In this document: one piece after another, positions 58,957-64,000 of the stretch
How positions within the stretch are numbered: position 1 is the first letter of the stretch
How the letters are laid out: each line of letters starts with the position of its first letter
Origin: Iris pallida
Lineage: Eukaryota > Streptophyta > Magnoliopsida > Asparagales > Iridaceae
NCBI GenBank assembly: GCA_029216955.1
Contig: JANAVB010042253.1
Span: 1-64,000 of the forward strand
DNA: 64,000 bases
Direction: 5' to 3'
Program-made: the position numbers and the translations under genes
Notes under the pieces: model-generated
Database searches by the model: none
What the model saw: only the letters and a program-made list of their open reading frames with translations
What the model was told of the DNA's origin: nothing

Positions 58957-60663
58957 TGAGGGCTTGAATCAAACCGCCGCCGCCACCACCATCATCATCA
59001 TCATCATCATGGAAAAAAGTTCACAAACACCCTTAGGAGATGGAACTCCCTTAGTTGCAAATCAAAGAGACGAGGCTCCACTTGTAAGAGCATCTCCAAT
59101 AAATGGGACAGAAAAATGCATCTTGGGGCACAATTTTATAATAATAAAATAATCTATAAGAGTTTGGGGCATGTGGGAATAATGTAAAAATGGGTTGGGC
59201 AATGTTTTAAAAATCGGACCGGAGATCAACCCGATCAGGACACTGGGTTGGGTCAAACCGGTCCAACCGGTGGGTTAACCCGGGTTGAACCATTTATATA
59301 GGCTTACAACCTTACATTGAATATTTTACATGGTACACAACTACATATATACTACTTAGAAGTTCTACATATTCACCATAATAAAAACTAGTCAAGAAGC
59401 AAACATATTAACTTTGATTTCACGTAAAGTCAAAACAAAAGTTTGGGTGATCAGACGATTTGGTGGTCTTACCGCCCGATCGAGCAGGTTGACCGGATTT
59501 TTGGAAAAAACTGTGGGTCGGTATTAAACCAGCCCGAAAAAGCTATTCGTTCGCAGTTCGGCGCTAGTCCGATCGAGTTTTTAAAACACTGGTTAGGGTA
59601 CATTTGAACTATTTTTTCTCCCTCGTGTCTCACTCATTTTCAGAACAAAAATGGGTCGGGACCATCATTGGGGGGGGGGGGGGGGGAGGCCTCCAAATGA
59701 GCCTTAATATACTACAAAATGAGATCCTACATTATGAATGTATAAATTCTCATGCCCGTGCTACAGCTCCTGTGGCTGGGACATGACCCGTCATGGGACT
59801 TAATATTCTACAAAATGAGTTCCTACTTCCTACTTTCTGAATCAAGAATCTAGAAATTGGGATGAGCCTTACTATTGATGCTCTAAATGAAAACACGAAA
59901 CAGACCCTTTGTTGCAAATCAGCGAAGAGGCTCAGATTCGGTAATCACTCACAATGTGGAGATGGAACCCCCATTCTCTTCATTCCTCCTTCCGACAAAT
60001 GGCTGCAAAGGAGTTGCCTCGCCATCGGGAGGAGGGAATAGCCAGCCAAATCATCATCACACCATTCTTTTCCCCACAAATTACGTTTTTTGCAGTAAAG
60101 CAATATATTACAGTCAGTACCATCATCATCCTCTAAGACGAAATAAGATCTGGTCTCTTCTCACCTTGGTAAAAGAATAGCTGCAGTGGCTGCCTCGTCA
60201 TTCACGGAGAAAGATTAGGGTTAGGGTTAGGGTTTGGGGGCACTCGGTCTGAACTAGCACGATGCTGAGTTCAAACCATCCTCACCACCCGTGGACTAAA
60301 AGCAGCACATTGTGGAGATGAAGATGACGAAGACGACGATGATTCATCTCCTTCTTCCCAAGGAATGGCTGCAGCGGGGCTGCCTCGCCATTTATAAAAA
60401 AAAATGGAGAAGAATATACGGAGAAGTAGTTTAGGGTTAGGGCTTACTCATCGTCATCAACACTCGGGAGAGAAAAAGAAAGAGAGAAATAAGCGAAAGC
60501 AGCAATTAAGCAGTCCCGAACCCGGCCGAGATAGATCCCAGCTTGATAGAAAGGAACCCTCTCCTATCCGGAAGTGGCAGACCACCAGTGTCAGTTTACT
60601 ATTTCGGGTATTAGGAACACCGCCCAAAGATTTAACTGTGTGCGCAAAGCGGTTTGATGCACA
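58957..60663. repeat. segmental duplication, copy 2
   Basis: Direct-orientation partner of 56553-58316. It keeps the same internal order; the Harbinger MITE copy is 59088-59883, with TAA flanks. A G-run at 59670-59685 is longer than in copy 1. Confidence 0.85.
59088..59883. mobile_element. PIF/Harbinger-type MITE, copy 2
   Basis: Same element as 56678-57476, duplicated with its surroundings and not by transposition, because the flanks match too. The nested hAT-like element spans about 59197-59590. Confidence 0.75.
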
Positions 60664-60679
60664 GGTTTATTTTATTTTA

Positions 60680-61275
60680 GGCTTAATTGCACTTTGCTAC
60701 CCTCAACTATTCCGCCTTTTCAACTTGATACCATAAACTTTTTTTCATAACAAATTGGTACCTCAACTATTATTTTTTTTCAACTTGATACCTAATTTTT
60801 CAAAAATTCCGAAAATGCCCTTCCCTCTTCCTTCCCTCCACCCCTTCCCCACTCCGGCCACCCCCCCTGCTAGCTCTGGCCGCCCCACCCCCTTGCTAGC
60901 TCCGCCCCCCCCCGCCCCCACCCCCCTGCTACCTTCGGCCACCCCCTGCCCCGCCTCCGCCCCGCCCTCCCTCCCCAGCCCCCCTCCTCCGTGCTGCCGC
61001 GGCCTAGGGGAGAGGGGGGGCGGGCGGGCGGGCGGAGTGAGCAGGGGGGGGGGGGGGCGGGGGGGGGGGGGGGGGGGGGGGGCGGAGCTAGCAGGGGGGG
61101 GGGGGCGGCCGGAGTGAGCAGGGGGGGGCGGGGAGCGTGCAGGGGGGAGGGTTAGGGGTAGGGGTAGGGGCATTTTAGTCCAAAATAACATCTGGGTACC
61201 AAATTGTTACAAAAAATAGTTTAGGGTACAAAGTTGAAAAATGGTAATAGTTGAGGGTAGCAAAGTGCAATTACC
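60680..61275. mobile_element. MULE-like MITE with a G/C-homopolymer core
   Basis: TTAATTGCACTTTGCTACCCTCAACTAT-type left end and its inverse (GGGTAGCAAAGTGCAATTA) at the right. TTTATTTTA, 9 bp, flanks both sides (60671-60679, 61276-61284), a Mutator-like length. The left arm is C-rich (60820-61000) and the right arm G-rich (61005-61170), so the strand folds back on itself. G runs of more than 10 occur at 61046-61080. Confidence 0.65.
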
Positions 61276-61317
61276 TTTATTTTATTGGTTTTTTTGTTTT
61301 GACTTTCATCCCACTTA

Positions 61318-62306
61318 GGGACTTTTTGGGTAGATGTAACTCTTTAAAAGTGTGAAAGTGGCACTTGCAGCAAGTTGAGTTTTCGTGGACTTGCAGCAAG
61401 TGACACTTTCCAAAATGTGTTTGGATGGAGTACTTTTTGTCTGGTGAAAGTGGAAGAAAAATGAGTTCGTTGTTTGGATGGTTGGTGAGAGTGGATATTG
61501 AAAGTGATAAAAATTACTAAACATTAAATATATCATAATTAAATATATCAAATTGTAATTCTAATTTTATGAATTAAAATTTAAATATTTTAAATCCATT
61601 TAAAATACATTCTCATAATTAAATATATCATAGTAAATATTTTATTTCACAATTTCTAAATCAATTTTACTCCTCGTAAAAAAAATGACAACCCACCACC
61701 TGTACTCTCCAAACAAGCTACACAAAATTTGACAACCCACACACAAAAACACAGAGTCCACATCTAGGCAAACACAAAATTGAAGCACCAGCTTCCTCTC
61801 CACGAAGCAGACCAGCAGCTTCGCCGCCCGTCTCCGCCGTAGCGACTCTCTCACCGCCTCCTCCTAGTCATCCTCTCCACGCCTCTTCTTCCCCGCCTCC
61901 TTTCTCTGTCCACCACTCCTCGCCTGCGACCGCGGGTCCTCGCAGTGTCACCGGCCCTCTCCTCCTCCTCTCCCACCGCTCCTCTAGTCCTCATCTCTCC
62001 ATCGCAAGGCGACGGCTTCTACGACCGTGGTGGCTTCCTGCGACGGCGTCGGACGGGAGTCGTTGTTTTTTTCATTTGGAGTCTCCAATCTCCTTTGGCA
62101 GCAACTTTCCCACTTCATGACATTTCCTCACTTTGTGAAGCAAGTGGAATGGGGAGAATATTGGGGGACAACAAGTGGCAAGTGTCAGAGAAATGACACT
62201 TACATGCCACTTGCATCGTCGATCCAAACGTCTGATCTCGATGGAGATCCTCCAGTTCCTGCAGAAACTCAAGTTGTAAGAGAAATGCTGCGATCCAAAC
62301 AGACCC
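61318..62306. mobile_element. Harbinger-type MITE A (989 bp)
   Basis: The ends GGGACTTTTTGGGTAG and ATCCAAACAGACCC are imperfect inverse copies flanked by TTA (61315-61317, 62307-62309). The interior has a GC-rich block at 61790-62060 with CGCCGCC-type words, unlike its AT-rich arms, which may be captured host sequence. Open frames here are short and unrecognised. Confidence 0.6.
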
Positions 62307-62309
62307 TTA

Positions 62310-62728
62310 GAGCATCTCCAACCTATTGTGAGTTTGAAAAAAAAGGTTGCCACATAGGAATGACAACCTTTTTTTCAAAAGTACTTCTCCAATGCAAATG
62401 TGAAATAAAGTGTGGAGTTGACATGGCAATGACATGGCAAAGACAATGTGAAGTTGGTTGTCTAGATAGACAATGCACTTCACAATGTCTTTATGTCCAC
62501 ATCATCATTTGTGAATAAAAATATTTATAAAAGAAATAGAAGAGTAAAAGTTGTCTTGGAAGTTGTAAAAAATTACTTTGTATTGTATTCTCAATACTTT
62601 TGCATTGGAGATGACTTTTTAAACTCTATCATTTGTGAATATAATCTTGCCACCTATACAAGACATTGTTGTGTCCTATGCCACCTAGGATTCACATCAC
62701 AAAAGAAGACAATAGGGTTGGAGATGTC
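62310..62728. mobile_element. Harbinger-type MITE B
   Basis: Starts GAGCATCTCCAACCTATTGTG and ends CAATAGGGTTGGAGATGTC, flanked by TTA (62307-62309, 62729-62731). Arms include CACATAGGAATGACAA and CAATGCACTTCACAATGTCT. Confidence 0.8.
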
Positions 62729-62731
62729 TTA

Positions 62732-63174
62732 AGCATCTCCAACCCTATTGTGACTTTAGAAAAAAGTTAATGCCACATAGGAATGACAATTTATTCAAAA
62801 GTTCTTCTCCAATGCAATTGTCAAGTCAATTATGAAGCTTATGTGGCAAAAACTAAAGAAGACATTGTGAAGTGATTGTCTTGTTCTAGACAATGCACTT
62901 CACAATGTCTTCTATTCCATATCATCAATTATGAATAAAAAATATTAGAAAAAAGAAAGAAGATGAGTAGTTGTCTTAAAAGTTGCCTTGGAAGTTGGAA
63001 AAAAATATTTTTATTGTCTTCTCAATACTTTTGTATTGGAGAGAGTTTTTCTATCTCATTGTCTTTTGAGATATAGTTTTGCCGCATAAACAAGACATTG
63101 TCTTGTGGCTCATGCCACATAGGAGCCACCTAAGACTCACAACACTTAACAAGACAATAGGGTTGGAGATGCTC
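62732..63174. mobile_element. Harbinger-type MITE C
   Basis: Homologous to MITE B: starts AGCATCTCCAACCCTATTGTG and ends CAATAGGGTTGGAGATGCTC, flanked by TTA (62729-62731, 63175-63177). The left TTA is shared with MITE B. Confidence 0.8.
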
Positions 63175-63177
63175 TTA

Positions 63178-63410
63178 GTACGACTTTGTACTACATCCCA
63201 CTTTTATTTTTTTTAGACTCACTTCCCACTTTCGTCACTAAAGTATTTTTCGTGACAAAACAATTTTTTTTTGACAAAATGAATGTTTTTCGTGACGAAG
63301 GTGGGATGTAAGTCTAAAAAAATTAAAAAGAGGAATGTAAGTACAAATTCATTAACAAGTGGGACAAAGTCAAAAATCCCTATTTATTTTATTTTTGTGC
63401 GTATGCACAT
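63178..63410. mobile_element. fragment of an older inverted-repeat element split by the MITE chain
   Basis: CATCCCACTTTT...TTCGTGAC and GTGACGAAGGTGGGATG form internal inverted arms. AAGTGGGACAAAGTCAAAAA at 63358-63377 is the approximate inverse of TTTTGACTTTCATCCCACTT at 61297-61316, left of the MITE chain, suggesting one element interrupted at TTA. Confidence 0.45.
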
Positions 63411-63416
63411 CACATG

Positions 63417-63620
63417 TAGGGTTGCAAATGAGCCCAGCGTTCGCAAGCTACTCGAAGTTCGGCTCAGTAGAAGTTTGTTTGAGCTCGATTTGTTTAGTAA
63501 ACAAGCTGAGCATAACTTTATTTTCGAGCTCGTTTAATAAACGAGCCAAGCTCAAGCTTAGTTGAGCTCGCGAGTTGGCGTTTAGGAGCTTGTGTTAGAA
63601 GCTCGTTTGTTCCTTTGTTG
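63417..63620. mobile_element. partial hAT-like MITE, family of 53077
   Basis: It begins TAGGGTTGCAAATGAGCC and continues with GAGCTCG and AAGCTCAAGC words like the 53077-53870 element. It ends in an AT repeat without the right terminus. Confidence 0.65.
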
Positions 63621-63646
63621 AATTATATATATATATATAATATATA

Positions 63647-63690
<44 letters not shown>

Positions 63691-63825
63691 TAATAAGGGA
63701 GGTAGGGTGCCACCTCACGGGAGGGGTCTACTGTCACCCCCATGCTATCATCATGCACATGGGTGCATGATGATAGCATGTGGGAGGTGACAAGTAGACA
63801 CCCTCCATAGGGTGGCACCTCCCCT

Positions 63826-63896
<71 letters not shown>

Positions 63897-63897
63897 T
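63615..63897. repeat. long palindrome with layered microsatellite arms
   Basis: Left to right: AT repeat, (AG)n, GGGTGCCACCTC, ACTGTCACCCCCATGCTATC, a short centre near 63758, then the inverse series GATAGCATG, GGGTGGCACCTCCCC, (CT)n, AT repeat. A near-complete inverted repeat of about 280 bp. Confidence 0.85.
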
Positions 63898-64000
63898 ATG
63901 TGTGTGTGTGTGGTGTGTGTGTGTGTGTTTGTGTGCGCGCGCATCATATATTTATATGTCCTTAATAATTGATATTATGAAAAATTTTAATTAAATTTTT
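63898..64000. repeat. (TG)n-rich tail
   Basis: GT-rich microsatellite (about 63899-63942) then AT-rich sequence to the window end. No gene. Confidence 0.7.

Larger units (their letters stand above)
49600..60450. repeat. decayed tandem array of about 300-bp units with conserved core
   Basis: Recurrent landmarks, in order: GAGGCTCAGATTCRGC, TTYGATCCATCATCA, a pyrimidine-rich ATTCTCT.CATC.CTCC stretch, the core ATGGCTGCA...GCTGCCTCGCCAT, then a GAGGAA tail, often with TTAGGGTTA. Cores seen near 49707, 49875, 50210, 50395, 50635, 50852, 51102, 51754, 52043, 52654, 52874, 53965, 54364, 54653, 54949, 55235, 55671, 56171, 56357, 56482, 57591, 57781, 57968, 59998, 60176 and 60363, plus two near 37650 and 38082. 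Spacing is about 200-400 bp except where elements intervene. No open frame is shared by the copies. I know of no named family with this core. Confidence 0.8.

Noticed and set aside
37560..60450. The array as repeated exons of one protein gene (peptides like MAAMELPRHHKE)
   Set aside because: Copies differ by frame-changing indels in this segment, and no splice-site pair is shared; the shared reading is a result of the common core.
60763..61191. Long open frames of Pro/Gly/Ala on both strands
   Set aside because: They are forced by C and G homopolymer tracts within a MITE; no domain or codon structure supports a protein.
62027..62518. 163-codon plus-strand frame
   Set aside because: It crosses the junction of two MITEs (TTA at 62307), so it cannot be a conserved gene.
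1..64000. CRISPR arrays, bacterial operons, rRNA genes or intact tRNA genes
   Set aside because: Repeats lack regular short spacers, genes have introns, and tRNA-like A/B boxes do not form full cloverleaf structures.

Overview
The window reads as nuclear DNA of a flowering plant. It has intron-rich genes with GT-AG splice sites and a typical mix of plant transposable elements: solo LTRs, MITEs, Au-type SINEs, and LINE and copia relics. The species cannot be fixed from the sequence. All gene calls come from reading exons by eye and comparing peptides with remembered families; no search was run.

Region 1 (1-1.7 kb): the first three coding exons of an RRM protein of the BPA1/BPL type on the minus strand. 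It runs off the left edge and carries a hAT-like MITE and an Au-like SINE remnant in its third intron.

Region 2 (about 3-32 kb): one large minus-strand gene for gamma-tubulin complex component 6 (GCP6). Fourteen coding exons can be placed from 32010 down to the stop at 3502. Introns are very large (intron 1 is 8.6 kb, intron 12 is 5.2 kb) and hold a solo LTR, a second LTR remnant, an Au SINE, a copia 3' end and a decayed RTE-type LINE. Three exons carry short indels that break the frame, although splice phases and the rest of the protein are kept.

Region 3 (32-39 kb): GCP6 upstream region with a hAT-like MITE and a tRNA-like SINE head, a 1.3-kb extremely AT-rich element, a Harbinger-type MITE, a broken acyl-activating-enzyme fragment, and some exon-like segments of unknown origin.

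Region 4 (37.5-60.5 kb): a decayed tandem array, about 28 copies of a roughly 300-bp unit with a conserved ATGGCTGCA...GCCTCGCCAT core. It is interrupted at 40-49 kb by a LINE 3' end, a hAT MITE, a three-copy 1.3-kb tandem amplification containing an exon-like peptide, and a 2.4-kb solo LTR. The array ends in a 1.7-kb segmental duplication.

Region 5 (60.6-64 kb): a MULE-like MITE with a G/C-homopolymer hairpin, three Harbinger-type MITEs joined by TTA, a hAT-like fragment and a long palindrome. No complete gene other than GCP6 was found.
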